This document shows positions 1 to 10,977 of a stretch of 64,000 nt of DNA, in pieces. The translations under genes were made by a program, and so were the position numbers. Positions within the stretch are counted from its first letter, which is position 1. The number at the start of each line of letters is the position of its first letter. The notes beneath the pieces were generated by a model. That model searched no databases. It worked only from the letters and a program-made list of their open reading frames with translations, and was not told where the DNA came from. Source of the stretch: Charina bottae (lineage: Eukaryota; Chordata; Lepidosauria; Squamata; Charinaidae); contig JALMGJ010000020.1 in NCBI GenBank assembly GCA_023362775.1, positions 1,426,001-1,490,000 on the forward strand, in the 5' to 3' direction.

Positions 1-798
1 GGATGAGTTAAGCCTGTATCACTCATGCACTGGGTGCTGATGAAGGCAATGTCATGGGGTGTGGCGGAAAAAAAATGTTGCTAGGGCATGTTTGTGCTGT
101 GATTAGGTATAAGTGGGCAGACTGTCCACAGCCCACTGTTTAAATTGTGTGCCGCACAAGGGTGCCACATGAAGGGGGGGCGCCAGTTACAAGATAAATG
201 TTTTTAACAGCGGATGAGTGTACCTGTGTGCAGACGGTATATGAAAAAAAAATCCCTGCACGTGGGGATGCAGAGATGTGGCAGCAAAAGAATTTCAGAT
301 GGTGTCATTGTTCTGTGAACTTCTGTGCAAGAGGTTTTTTGACCCAACAGCCAAACTGACTCCAGGAAGGGAAAAATTCTCATCTCCTACCAGCTGTCAA
401 TCAAAGATCAATTTCTCCGGTAGTAAGAAGTGCTAAGTCTACATGAGGAAGATCAGGGCCTGGGGAAAGAGTTGAGGGGAGCTCTAGGGAAAGGGAGTCA
501 GGTGTCTTGCTGGCCAGTTGGGAACCAGTGCTTTAACTATGTGGACCTTTGTTTAAATGCTTAACTGAAAATGCCATTTATTCGCTCTGTGTCCTTATGG
601 CAATGATGCCTGAGTTTTGCCACTGAAATATGGAACATGCTTCACTCACAAATAACATATTGGACTGCACCTACTGCCTCGAGCAAGCTTCTACTTCTTT
701 AGCAGAGTTTGTCTGTTCTCTTCTTGTTCTCAACCCCATAAATTCCCCAAATGCTCCCTAGAGCAGATTGGGTAGGGGCAGGGGTATCCACAAGGTAT

Positions 799-899
799 GG
801 TAAAAAAAAAAGTCAAGATGATGACCATGATGGCATGATCGAAGCTGTGCCTGTTTTTATATGCATACAGTCACAGTCACCATCTTGACTTTTTTAACC
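799..899. repeat. Inverted repeat, about 20-bp arms, 60-bp loop
   Basis: The left arm (799-820) is GGT, an A run and GTCAAGATG; the right arm (881-899) is CATCTTGAC, a T run and ACC. The arms are complementary apart from A/T run length. The size and A-run termini fit a tiny MITE or foldback element, but I see no clear target duplication and do not recognise the family. Confidence 0.55.
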
Positions 900-1401
900 A
901 CACTCTGCAGTCATGCGTGGTTGCTAGAATTGCTATTTGAGCAATTCTACTTTGCGGGCAGATACTGCAGATAGAGAGAACGGGAGTCATCCCTTCTCTG
1001 GCATTTTCAAGTTGCAGAGCTAGCAGCAGGTTATAGAACCTGTATTCTCTCAGTAATTTAAAAAAAACACAGCCTGGTGTTACTGAGATTTGGAATATGA
1101 ACTCTCAGTTTTTGTAATCCTGTAAAAATGTTTGCAAGCCTATGTACAGTCCTACCATTAGTAACAATATTATTCACCTATTTTTGTTCAGTTTAGTAAT
1201 TTTACACTGGAATTCTTAGCAACAAGTGAAATCTAATTTACATGTAAGTCAAAAATTGCCAAGTATGTCCAAGTCATATTTGATTTCAAAAGGGGAAAGT
1301 TATTTTTTTTAAATGAGAAGGATAGATAAAATTGAATTTGAAAGACAGACAAGAGGGTCATATCTCTCCAGAACACTTGAGAGTTATTCAAACCACAGTA
1401 A

Positions 1402-1438
1402 TAGAATGTCTGTACTGTCAGCTAGTACAGACATTTTA
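1402..1438. repeat. Perfect 12-bp hairpin, 7-nt loop
   Basis: AATGTCTGTACT at 1405-1416 is followed by the 7-nt loop GTCAGCT and the exact reverse complement AGTACAGACATT at 1424-1435. A G-T wobble and two further pairs extend the stem to about 15 bp. Function is unknown; it is too short for a typical miRNA precursor. Confidence 0.6.
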
Positions 1439-1645
1439 CGTTATAAACTATCCATGCAGTCACCACTATAGCTAATGAGCAGTTTCAAGAAAGTTGGAAA
1501 GAAATAAAGTCTTCCCTCATAAAATCAGATCACAAGCTTGCATAAAAAATGCAAAAAAAAAAAAGGCCTGGAAGGAGCATATTGCTAATAAATTAAGGAC
1601 TAATAATGTTTAAGTATCAGGAAATAGTCTGGGAAAATACTAGGG

Positions 1646-1954
1646 CAGGGTTTCTCAACCAGGCTTCCACGGAACCCTACGGTTCTGTGCGAGGTCCCTA
1701 GGGGTTCCCTGGGAGATCACAATTTATTTAAAAAATTATTTCAAATTTGGGCAACTTCACATTTAAAGAGGTAAGTTTTATTCTTTATTTTCAGTTTAAG
1801 AACACTGTCAATGCTTGTATACAGGCCTACCCATGAAATGAATATAATAATTTTGTAAATTCTGGCCTGTATTTGAGCCTGAACGTGCAAGGGTTCCCCG
1901 AGGCCTGAAAAATATTTCAAGGGTTCCTCCAGGGTCAAAAGGTTGAGAAAGGCT
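1646..1954 (+). mobile_element. Non-autonomous hAT-like DNA transposon, copy A
   Basis: It begins CAGGGTTTCTCAACC and ends GGTTGAGAAAGGCT, an imperfect terminal inverted repeat of the type seen in hAT (Charlie-like) elements. The interior matches copy B at 21551-21847 along nearly its whole length, and only the end survives at 57774-57804. No transposase is encoded. An 8-bp target duplication is not clear for this copy, so ends are approximate. Confidence 0.75.
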
Positions 1955-2375
1955 AAAGAATGAGAAGTTGAATGAATTATTTGTGTTTTTCTTTACTGCA
2001 GAAGAAATAGGGCAGATTCTAAGGCAGAATTCTCGATCTAGACAGTTCTAATTTTGAGGTGGCTCTGGATAACCAAAACAAGGGGTAATTTACCAGAGGT
2101 GGCAAAGCTGTGTTTCAAAACTATGGCTTCTGAGCTCTGGTGTACTGCAAATGGTACTGCAGCAACCATGTCAAAAAAGGAAAGAAAAATAAAATAAGTG
2201 TTAGTTCTTAGGTTAAAAAAAACTTGGTGCGTTGGTGAAAAATGCAACTCTGGGTAGCTTACAATAACAAAAATGGGGATGAAGAGGCAGGAGGAATATT
2301 GAGTACAGTGACTGAATCCAAGGCTCTGTCTCCTTGTTACGATCATTGCTCAGTCAAATAATGGAATCAGACCAA
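1955..2375. other. Intergenic, nothing recognised
   Basis: No gene, RNA or known repeat seen. Confidence 0.4.
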
Positions 2376-2377
2376 TA

Positions 2378-2774
2378 CAGGTAGTCCTCGACTTAAGAGC
2401 ACAATTGGGACTGGAACTTTGGTCGTACGCAATGCGGTTGTTAAGTGAGGCATCATATGACCACACCCAATTTTACAACCTTTTTTTCCACAGTTGTTAA
2501 GTGAATCATGTGGTCGTTAAGCAATTCGGCTTCCCCCATTGATTTTGCTTGTCGGAAGCCAGCTGGGAAGGTTGCAAATGGTGATCACATGACCCCCGGG
2601 ACACTGCAACCATCGTAAATACATGCCTGTTGCCAAGCATCCGAATTTTGATCATGTGCCCAGGGGGCGCTGAGATGGTCATAAGTGCGAGGACCAGTCA
2701 TAAGTCACTTTTTTCAGTACCGTCATAACTTTGAATGGTTGCTGAACAAATGGTCATAAATCGAGGACTACCTG
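2378..2774. mobile_element. 397-bp MITE with TA target duplication
   Basis: The ends are exact inverted repeats: CAGGTAGTCCTCGA on the left, TCGAGGACTACCTG on the right, each flanked by TA (2376-2377 and 2775-2776). The interior is rich in the words GTTAAGTGA and GGTCATAA, typical of an abundant small non-coding transposon in squamates. TA duplication points to Tc1/mariner-type transposase mobilisation (inference); no coding capacity is present. Confidence 0.8.
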
Positions 2775-3594
2775 TATTGGTTACTCTAGCCCTAGCATCT
2801 TGAACGGATAAGAAGATCATTGTCTTTTTACAAGATGGTCTCACTGTCCCTCAGTCACTTGTGAGATATTAAGAGTGTGCAGATAATTCAAGAGGGAGAA
2901 CTTCAAGAGGGATCATTCAAGAGGGAGAGTACTAACCCAAAGGCAAAGCAGAGTTTAGAGCTCTTCCTCATGGCCATATTAATTTGCATTCCTGTGTCCT
3001 CAAATCATCAGAAAAGTATGGTGGCAAAAATATCTCTTCCCCAACTGCCTAACCCTATTCACTCTCAAGTTGCATCTTGACAACCTTACAAGTTTAATGT
3101 AGGACAAGTTTAAGAAAAGTGATGGGTGGATTGTCCAGACTTCGTTTACCACATTTCTGGCAACTAAAAAAAATCATTGATCACTCTTAAAGTGTGGGTC
3201 GATGAGTGTCAGCAGGTGCTTGGGGTGAAGGATTTAGTCACCACTCGGGGGCTCACTCCTACGACCTGCCAGTTGGGCTATTTCTGAACCTGGATGTAGT
3301 GCTCAGTAAGCTAGACTGCTTTTTGTTTTTGTTTTTAACATGGCTGTAGTGCGCTTTTGAAACAATGATAAAGCAGTGTCCAAAACTAGCCCAGCTGTGG
3401 GTCAGAGGAATGGGAGGAGCACGGGGGCTAATTATAGGTCTAATTATAGGTCGTTACATTCCAATTAATTCCCAACCATTTATGAAACAATTAAAAACAA
3501 GCGCATAGTGAAACCTAAGAATAGAATAATAATAATAAAATGACATAGTATAATAAAAATAGCAATCACAAAATACAATCCTGGTGCAAATCCA
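2775..3594. other. Intergenic, nothing recognised
   Basis: No gene or classified repeat seen; some A-rich and AATAAT runs near 3525-3540. Confidence 0.4.
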
Positions 3595-3834
3595 GCTTAA
3601 TATTAGCAACATTATGTATTTATTCATTAGTTTATTGGATTGGGATACAGCTGACTTAACTGACCCTCAGCAATTTACAACACAACTTAAAATAAAACCA
3701 ACAAAAACAACAGAAGAATACTTCAATATATAAGCATGGTGCTACAGTACTCATAAAACCACCAAACCCCAAATTCCCAACAGAAGAGCTCTGTCTTCAA
3801 GGACTTTCTAAAATATGTTAAGGTAAATGCAACC

Positions 3835-4857
3835 AAGTTGGGGATACCAAGTCATCTTGTCTGCCTCCTGAGGAATCTGTATAACGACCAAGTAGCAACT
3901 GTAAGAACAGAGCACGGAACAACGGACTGGTTTAAGATTGGGAAAGGAGTACGGCAGGGCTGTATACTCTCACCCTACCTATTCAACCTGTACGCAGAAC
4001 ACATCATGCGACGTGCTGGGCTTGAGGAATCCAAGGCTGGAGTTAAAATCGCTGGAAGAAACATTAACAATCTCAGATATGCAGATGATACCACTTTGAT
4101 GGCTGAAAGCGAGGAGGAGCTGAGGAGCCTTATGACGAAGGTGAAAGAAGAAAGTGCAAAAGCTGGGTTGCAGTTAAACCTCAAAAAAACCAAGATTATG
4201 GCAACCAGCTTGATTGATAACTGGCAAATAGAGGGAGAAAAAGTGGAGGCAGTGACAGACTTTGTATTTCTAGGCGTAAAGATTACTGCAGATGCTGACT
4301 GCAGCCCGGAAATCAGAAGACGTCTACTTCTTGGGAGGAGAGCAATGGCAAATCTTGATAAAATAGTTAAGAGCAGAGACATCACACTGACAACAAAGGT
4401 CTGCATAGTTAAACCAATGGTATTCCCTGTAGTAACCTATGGCTGTGAGAGCTGGACCATAAGGAAGGCTGAGCGAAGGAAGATAGATGCTTTTGAACTG
4501 TGGTGTTGGAGGAAAATTCTGAGAGTGCCTTGGACTGCAAGAAGATCAAACCAGTCCATACTCCAGGAAATAATGCCAGACTGCTCACTTGAGGGAATGA
4601 TATTAAAGGCAAAACTGAAGTACTTTGGCCACATAATGAGAAGACAGGATACCCTGGAGAAGAAGCTGATGCTAGGGAAAGTGGAAGGCAAAAGGAAGAG
4701 GGGCCGACCAAGGGTAAGATGGATGGATGATATTCTGGAGGTGACAGACTCAACCATGGGGGAGCTGGGGATGGTGACAGCTGACAGGAAGCTCTTTCGT
4801 GGGCTGGTCCATGAAGTCACGAAGAGTTGGAAGCGACTGAACGAATAAACAACAACA
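3835..4857 (+). mobile_element. 5'-truncated BovB (RTE-clade) LINE
   Basis: A 1,023-bp 3' fragment of BovB ends in an ACAACAACAAAA tail and is bounded by an exact 10-bp duplication, AAATGCAACC, at 3825-3834 and 4858-4867. This shows insertion by target-primed reverse transcription into the older minus-strand LINE. An intact reading frame and exact duplication suggest a relatively young copy. BovB is abundant in squamates and supplies the 3' end recognised for Sauria SINEs. Confidence 0.93.
3838..4848 (+). pseudogene. BovB reverse transcriptase, C-terminal part
   Basis: The frame is open for about 336 codons up to a stop at 4846-4848. Motifs in order: GVRQGC-LSP-LFNLY (RT palm and fingers, near residue 40), the catalytic YADD box within LRYADDTTLMAES (near residue 82), then the BovB C-terminal region with YGCESWT, a Cys/Trp-rich WCWR segment, YFGHIMRR and a basic RKRGRPR stretch. 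The N-terminal endonuclease and the first RT blocks are missing because of 5' truncation. There is no native start codon, so it cannot encode a functional element even though the frame has no stop or frameshift. Confidence 0.9.
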
Positions 4858-5190
4858 AAATGCAACCCAAACCTCAGGTGAGAGGCTGCTCCCCAAGTTG
4901 GGGGGCACCACACAGCTCCCCCACACCTCATAACTGTGGGGCATCTTAATCTTCTCCACCTGAGTGCACTGGAATTGTTGTTTCTACCTGGAGAGCCAAT
5001 CCCCAAAGTATCTAGGAACCAAGCTATGTACAGCTTTAAAGGTTAAAACTAGCACTTTGAATTGCATTTAAAAACCTACTGGAAACTAGTGTAGTGCTGC
5101 AGTGCTAGTGTTATATGATTGTAGCAGTTCTCACCCATCATTCTGCACCAACTGCAACTTCCAGATGGTCTTTGAAGACAACCCCATGTA

Positions 5191-5930
5191 AGGTGTATGT
5201 ATGTATGTATGTACGTATGTATTTATTTGTTTATTTTATTTATTTTCTATCCCTTTATTATTTTTATACTCAAGGTGGCAAACATACCTAATACGCCTTT
5301 CTCCTCCTATTTTCCCCACAACAACAACCCTGTGAGGTGAGTTGGGCTGAGAGACAGGTTTTATAGTTTTTAATAATTTGTGAGATCAGAGTTATAAAAA
5401 TATTGAGAGATACAGTAAATGAACTGAAACATTTGCAGTAGAAAAAATGCTGCTTTTATTTTAAAACAAAGAAACAGGAACTTAGCTTGCTTTCCTCAGC
5501 CGAGGAGAGCACATGGCTTAATTTACATAGCTGCAGGCAATTGCCTCTCCTTCACCAACAACAACGAAGGAGTAGAGTAAACACAAAAGGAAGATTTACA
5601 ATATAAAGCCTTTACAATTACAACTTGGCATTACCTGAGTGGACAACACTCAGCACGTGACCACTCACCTATTACTTATTTGGAAAAGAACCAACAGGTA
5701 ACTTTCTGATTGGCTAAACTAACTAGACCTTCAGGCACCATTAATCAACATTCCTGAGGAGGGAGTTAACATGAGCCCTCCTTCCAACAGGAAAAAAACT
5801 TTTCAGCCTGACTTTTAAAACGGCTTTCCATATTCTTTCTAAATCATAAAATATATACAACAACAGGGACTGGCCCAAGGTCACCCAGGTGGTTTCTAGC
5901 CCGTTGCCTTAACCACTAGACCAAATAGTC
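5191..5930 (-). mobile_element. tRNA-derived SINE with L2-like tail, interrupted
   Basis: 5218-5355 is the A/T-rich tail and 3' region (words CTCAAGGTGGC, CTCCTCCTATTTTCCCC, GTGAGGTGAGTTGGGCTGAGAGA) seen again at 23423-23795. 5866-5930 is the head-proximal part (GGCCCAAGGTCACCCA, then CCTTAACCACTAGACCAAA, antisense to the A-box region). The block between, 5356-5865, is absent from the other copies and is treated as a secondary insertion. It is preceded by an ATGT microsatellite at 5195-5220. Confidence 0.65.
5383..5791 (-). mobile_element. Possible solo LTR inserted in SINE
   Basis: On the minus strand the block starts TGTTGGAAGG and ends near CTCACA, with a CCAAT word, a TATA-like word and an AATAAA signal in the order expected of U3-R-U5. 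It lies inside an otherwise recognisable SINE. No target duplication is clear, both borders are uncertain, and it is not visibly the same family as the LTRs at 52.6 and 55.9 kb. Confidence 0.35.
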
Positions 5931-5939
5931 AATTTAGAA

Positions 5940-6270
5940 AGCAATAATGGCATTAGTCATTACCTGGGCATACCCTCCAAACAGAACCATATTTTCCCCA
6001 CCTTGGAATTGTACTTGCTGTAGGACCTAAAACTGGGGAGAGAAAATTGCCAAGATGGCCACTGTAATAAAGCTGAGCAAAGGCTCCTCTGGTCATGGTC
6101 TCCACCTGTTCATCCAGTAATAGCTGGAGTCCAGAAGAACTCCATGATCCTTCATGGAGATTGGCATCCATCCTGTTAGTTGACACTCATCCAGGTAATT
6201 GGATCCATTGGAATGCAGGTAAATGGGTTTTCATCATCATGTTGGAAAATGAACAGTGTAGCATCATCTG
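5940..6270 (-). mobile_element. L2/CR1-clade LINE ORF2 remnant
   Basis: Between about 6170 and 6000 the minus strand encodes LLLDEQV...RGAFAQL, matching a motif in the ORF2 region downstream of the RT active site of L2/CR1-type LINEs (the equivalent region occurs at 43.9 kb). The rest is decayed and the borders are uncertain. Confidence 0.5.
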
Positions 6271-6479
6271 GTCCTACTAGCTTTGAGACAGGTTTACCAG
6301 GGAACAGCAGTCCTGTTTCCATTTGAGGTGATGGAACAGATGCATCAATCTTATAATTCAAAAATAAATTTTATTAAAAATAAGAAAAAAGAAACAGGAA
6401 AAATTAAGTAATCAAATGATAGAATAAAGAATTTATTCACTGACAAAATCACAAACTATGCCTTAAACATCAGTTGGTC
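6271..6479. other. AT-rich spacer, nothing recognised
   Basis: A-rich sequence between two LINE remnants; no gene. Confidence 0.4.
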
Positions 6480-8163
6480 ATAGCATGCAATGGGGAGACA
6501 GGTACAGATTCAGATGAGCAGGATGTACGGCTCCAATAGCTTAAGGGGGTACCAAATATGTGCCCGGCCGGGTTTACGGTATGGCACCAGCAGAGATCCC
6601 AGGGCAGGGGAGGAGGGGTGGCTGTTGTCATCCGGGAGTTTCTGGTGGCCTTCAGGGGCCCTGCTCCACAAGTGGCCGGCTGCAAGACCGTTTGTCAACT
6701 TGGGTTCCCAAGAGTGTTGCTACTGTACCAGCCTCCCTGCTGCGTAGCAACCTCCCTGCCTGAGCTGCTGGAGGCCATCTCAGGGTTGGCAATGGCTTAT
6801 GGTTCTGGGGAACTTCAACCTGCCCTCCCTGGGGCATGCCTTGGAGGCGGCTCGGGAGTTCATGGCTACCATGGCAGCCATGAGCCTGTCCCAGATTATT
6901 CGGGACCCAACTCAAGACAGTGGCCTCACACCGGACTTGGTTTTCTTGTCAGAGCAGTGACAATGTGATCTGAGGGGAGAGTTACATCTGTCCCCATTGT
7001 CATGGTCAGATCATGCCCTGGTGACCTTGAGATTCTCCTATGCTGCCCCCCTCCACAGGAGGCAGGACCCATTCGACTGGTCCGCCCCCGGCGACTGATG
7101 GTCCTGGTGGGGTTTCAGAGGATGCTGGGGGTTATACCTGAGGATCTGCTGCATGGTCCAGTGGAGACCCTGGCTGCAGCCTGGAACAGGGAGGCAGCCG
7201 GGGCCTTGGACAGGATTGTGCCTGTGCTACTTCTCTTGACCCATCAAACCCGACACTCCACGTGGTTCACGGAGGAGCTGAGGGTTCTAAAGAGGATTGA
7301 GAGACATCTAGAGCACCGCTGGAGGAAAACAAGGACCGAACCCAACCAAACACAAGCTAGAGCCACTGTTAAGGCCTACCTTGTGGCAGTAAGAGCGGCA
7401 AAACATCAATATTTCTCCGCTCTTATTGCATCTGCAGAATGCTGCCCGATGGCCCTGTTTAAGATCACCCAATCTCTTTTGGGGAAGGTGGATTTAGAAA
7501 CCCACCTACAGGGCCATGCTGAGGAGTTTTCTGGGCATCTGGAGGATAAAATTGCTCGGATTCACTCCAAGTCGGATGCCAAGCGTGTAGCAGGGTCTGG
7601 GGAGATGCCTGGGGATCGTACTTACCTGATTATCTGGGAACGGTTTGATCCTGTGGGGCCCGAGGAAGTGGACAGGGTTCTTGGGTCTGTAAACACCACC
7701 ACTTGTCAATTAGATCCTTGTCCCTCCTGGCTGGTGAAGGCATCGTGGGAGGTGACGTGTGGGTGGGTCCAGGCGATGAATTCATCCTTAGGGGAGAGAG
7801 TGTTTCTGGCGGCCTTCAAAGAGGCGCTGGTGCGCCCCCTCAAGAAACCATCACTGGACCAGAGGTAAGACAGACCCCCACTTTCCTGGCCTTCAGGAAG
7901 GGGGTAAAAACCTGGCTATGCCACCTGGCTTGGGGGGGAGGGGCGATAGCCATGCATGGAGATGGTTGGCACCATGATGGTTTGCCATCTTGTATTTACA
8001 CTTCATATTTATATTTTTATGTATATTATATTGATATATATTTACGTATATTTATATGTACATTCTATTTTAATGATATGTTGTTTTTATTGTTGTAAAC
8101 TGCCCAGAGTTGTCATGTATGAGTTGGGCGGTCGAGAAGTTCAATAAAATAAAATAAATAAAT
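6480..8163 (+). mobile_element. Decayed L2/CR1-clade LINE with internal deletion
   Basis: 6558-6960 encodes, across frameshifts, endonuclease-region motifs such as GRGGGVAVVIRE and SLPELLE. 7002-7868 is a long frame covering the linker and the first RT segment, with DPCPSWLVKAS and VRPLKKPSLD. At about 7868, where the RT palm should continue, the sequence jumps to the end of ORF2 (FRKGVKTWLCHLAWGGG near 7900). The 3' UTR follows, with the stem word CTGCCCAGAGTTG and GGGCGG, then an AATAAA-rich tail. The catalytic YADD region is absent, so the copy is dead. It is a remnant, not a host gene. Confidence 0.8.
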
Positions 8164-9083
8164 ATACACAAACGGAGTTAGTACAAAGGCAATAAACTTC
8201 AGATACAGAAATCAGAGGTAAATTCCTTGAAACAATTAGCAATCACATTCAGAATCACAAAAACGTTTAAAACAAAGGCACCTGACCACAGATCCTTGCC
8301 TATAACTTTTACCTCACCTCAGAGAGGTACCTCACTTCTCCAGTGGCCTTTCCTAACTAACTCCTGACTCCCCTAGAGGACATCCCTCCACCAAAGGCTT
8401 AGGAGCACTTCCACTGAGCTCCTAAGAAACGTTTGGATTGTGGTCTGGCGTTTCATCTCACGTCTTAATGCCTCAGGGACATTTAGCCCCTGAGGGTTCG
8501 CACAGGCCCCAGGCAGTCCGGTCCTACCTCTCCCTCCACCAGCTCCACTCAAGCAGACCTTTCCTCTGCTCCCTAGCGGTGCTTGGCTCCAATTTGCACC
8601 ATCCCTCACCTCCAGGCCCAGGGAAGGTTAACCTAGAGCAGCTGCCCTCCCACTCTGTGGGAATGGAATTAGATACTAGGAGAGGATATATTGTTTAGTT
8701 ATTATCCTTCCTTCCTCACGTGAGTGAGATTAGCAGAGTACCATCCCTAGCAGCATAAAATTTGGAAGCTTAAGACAAGGCTGGTTTAACCTTCTAGAAA
8801 ACAATAATCCAGGATGCTTTTGAAGCAGACTGGATTTTCCTGGTATTACCCCTTTTATCCCTCTTAAAATAACGATCACACAGTTTTGTGGAGAAATAAA
8901 AGTAATGTTTACTCACATAATCTAGGTCTCAAAACAGCAGTTGCAGTAGTAAAGTCAAGGCAGGTTTAAAGTACTAAGTTACAAAAATAGATCTAAGCTT
9001 AAAATTGGTGTCTGAGACATACACGTGCTTTCAGGTCAGATGCATGGTGAAGAAGAGAGGGAAGTGATCTCACAGACTTCTCT
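8164..9083. other. Unclassified, possibly old LTR-type repeat
   Basis: Moderately GC-rich, no usable frame. AATAAA-type words and CT-rich stretches recall LTR sequence, but I found no termini and no second copy in the window. Confidence 0.3.
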
Positions 9084-9091
9084 CTCTAGGA

Positions 9092-9403
9092 CAGAGCTTT
9101 CCAAACTTATCATGTTGGTGACACACTTTTTAGACATGCATCATTTCACGACACACTCTTACAGCAGGGCACAAGGCAGGCACTAGGACCTGTATGGAAT
9201 CACAACAGGTTTGGAGGCAGCAAGGCACAAGGTAGGCACTAGGATTTGTGCAGAATCCTGGCAGGGCAGATTTGGAGGCAGCAAGGCACAAGGCGGGCAC
9301 TAGGATCTGCGCGGAATCCTGGCAGGGCTCGGAGGCAGCAGCAGCCGCTACACACTGCAGCTGACACACTAACGTGTCCCAACAAACAGTTTGGAAAGCT
9401 CTG
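9092..9403. mobile_element. hAT transposon with internal minisatellite, copy 1
   Basis: 312 bp. The termini CAGAGCTTTCCAAACT and AGTTTGGAAAGCTCTG are exact inverted repeats. The flanks carry an exact 8-bp duplication, CTCTAGGA, at 9084-9091 and 9404-9411, close to the TCTAGA-centred target preference of hAT elements. The interior holds about three degenerate units containing GGCACAAGGCAGGCACTAGGA. Same family as 42499-43042, which has seven units in the opposite orientation. Confidence 0.88.
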
Positions 9404-9411
9404 CTCTAGGA

Positions 9412-10008
9412 AATTACTCAGAAAAGCTCCGTGAGCCTCTGCCCCCTTTCATGTGCCTATTTAGCAAGACATGAATTGTTGGTTTGACTGCAATAATATC
9501 CCACACACTCAAGCATTGTTTAGCAATCTGCTTTTTCTGGAAAGTAGCTCACCAAAACCAGCTGGCTGTTTCCAGTCAACATCTGGCTTGGGTCTTCCTG
9601 CACTTATGAGACATTCTTTCCCATGCAATCTCCTAGACCCAGCGAGGGCAGGACTGAGAGGAGTCTCTTTTGCCTCGCCTAGGCAAGCCTAGATTTGTTC
9701 CCCTTGCTTGTCCATGTGTTCCCCACCATGGCTTTTGTGTGAATCAGTCTCGAAGTCATGATGGACTCACCTGTCTGCTGGTATTCACTTAGACAAAGGT
9801 AATGTCAGAAGGACATATCTACAAATCCTAACAGATATCCATGTCTGAAGCCATATCTTCAGGAAGGAGTTATGATGTACTAAGGCAAAAAGTGGTGAAA
9901 AGAGCTCCAGACTACGGAGAGGCAACCTCCCATTTATAAATACAGTCTGATAGTTTAACTCTTCCTAAAAAAAATTAAATTGACATCACCTTCAGCTAAC
10001 CTATACTA
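9412..10008. other. Intergenic, unclassified
   Basis: No gene recognised. It is the continuation of the sequence into which the hAT element at 9092 inserted. Confidence 0.35.
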
Positions 10009-10348
10009 AAAAAAAAGGTAAAGGTTCCCCCCGCACAGTTGTGCAGTCGTGTCCGACTCTAGGGGCCAGTGCTCATCTCCGTTTGTTAGCCGAAGAGCCA
10101 GCGTTGTCCGAAGACGCTTCCATGGTCATGTGGCCAGCATGACACACGCGGAACGCTGTTACCTACCCACCAAAGTGGTACCTATTTATCTACTTGCATT
10201 TGCATGCTTTCGAATTGCTAGGTTGGCAAGAGCTGGGGAGAGTGCGGGAGCTCACTCTGCACGCAGGGCTAGGGATTCGAACCTCTGAACTTGCGATCTT
10301 CCGGTCGACAAGCCTGGCATCTTACCCACTGAGCCACCATGCCCCTCT
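10009..10348 (-). mobile_element. Sauria SINE, near full length
   Basis: On the minus strand it begins GGGGCATGGTGGCTCAGTGGG (A-box region), followed by the B-box-like GGTTCGAATCCCTAG, the central domain with AGCTCTTGCCAACCTAGCAA and TACTTGGTGGG-type words, and the BovB-like end AGTCGGACACGACTG. It closes with CTTTACCTTTTTTT. The flanks CCTATACTA (10000-10008) and CCAATACTA (10349-10357) match at 8 of 9 bases, a likely target duplication. Confidence 0.9.
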
Positions 10349-10875
10349 CCAATACTACTACCAATACTACTGTTTCTTTAAACTTTTTGAATGTCTCAGA
10401 AGACATGAACTGACTTTCCCTTTTCTTTCAGCGGCATCTACTTTTCTTTGAGTCTTTCCTAAATCAGAGGTACAAAGTCTGGAGCCAGCAACATCTGTGC
10501 CGCTGTGCCATCAGGAAAAGATTCAGCGGCTGATGCCACTCCCTCACCCCTTTACTGCCAGTGCCCAAAGTGCTTCAGAGCTACCTGCTGCTGCTGCAGG
10601 AAGCTAACGGGGTGCTCTTTTGAAAATCCAGCACCAAATCTCCCCCTTCTATTTTGGCTTGGTAGATCTATCTTGGCACGATAACTGAGTTGCCATTTTG
10701 CTTATCAGAATGTATAAGATTTCAGAAGAACATTTAACATGAGCATAGTTTTTATAACAAGCTGCAATTTGTTATAGTCTTAGCATATAAACTTAACATT
10801 TCTGTAAGATTTACCTTGTAAATAAATCTTTTTATATGTTTTTCTGTTTATTGCTTTAGAGTTTTCTTCTTGCAG
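10349..10875. other. Intergenic, nothing recognised
   Basis: No gene or known repeat. It ends in a strong polypyrimidine-AG at 10862-10875 (see next entry). Confidence 0.4.
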
Positions 10876-10977
10876 ATCTATTAGAAGAATTTAAATAGTA
10901 CAAATAATACATCATGGAAAAAGTTAGAAACCTTTGGATAAAAGCATTTCCAATGAAATACCAAACTTGGATAAAAG
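10876..10977 (+). other. Exon-like segment, unknown gene
   Basis: A 102-nt segment has a near-consensus acceptor (TTTTCTTCTTGCAG ending at 10875) and a consensus donor (AAAAG followed by GTAAGTG at 10978). Inside, ATG at 10914 opens 21 codons, starting MEKVRNLWIKAF, and runs in frame into the donor with one base over. The upstream 38 nt contain in-frame stops, as a 5' UTR could. I do not recognise the peptide; it resembles neither ASB18 nor AGAP1. Chance, or an exon of a non-coding transcript, remains likely. Confidence 0.25.

Larger units (their letters stand above)
1..1645. other. Intergenic, no gene recognised
   Basis: AT-rich sequence without a reading frame, splice-site pair or known repeat core that I recognise. 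It contains two foldback structures, listed separately. It may be old unclassifiable repeat. Confidence 0.5.
3595..5190 (-). mobile_element. L2/CR1-clade LINE 3' remnant, split by BovB
   Basis: Read on the minus strand, 5185 to 4868 resembles the end of an L2/CR1-type ORF2 (a pattern like LQLVQ followed by a conserved VQF-type motif, heavily decayed) and the following 3' region. 3824 to 3595 is the A-rich tail with the usual TTTACAACACA-like word. The two pieces are separated by the BovB element at 3835-4857. Clade assignment is by motif and tail style only. Confidence 0.5.

Noticed and set aside
7002..7868. 288-codon frame as a possible host gene
   Set aside because: The motifs DPCPSWLVKAS and RPLKKPSLD place it in an L2/CR1-type LINE ORF2; the flanks are the same LINE with frameshifts.
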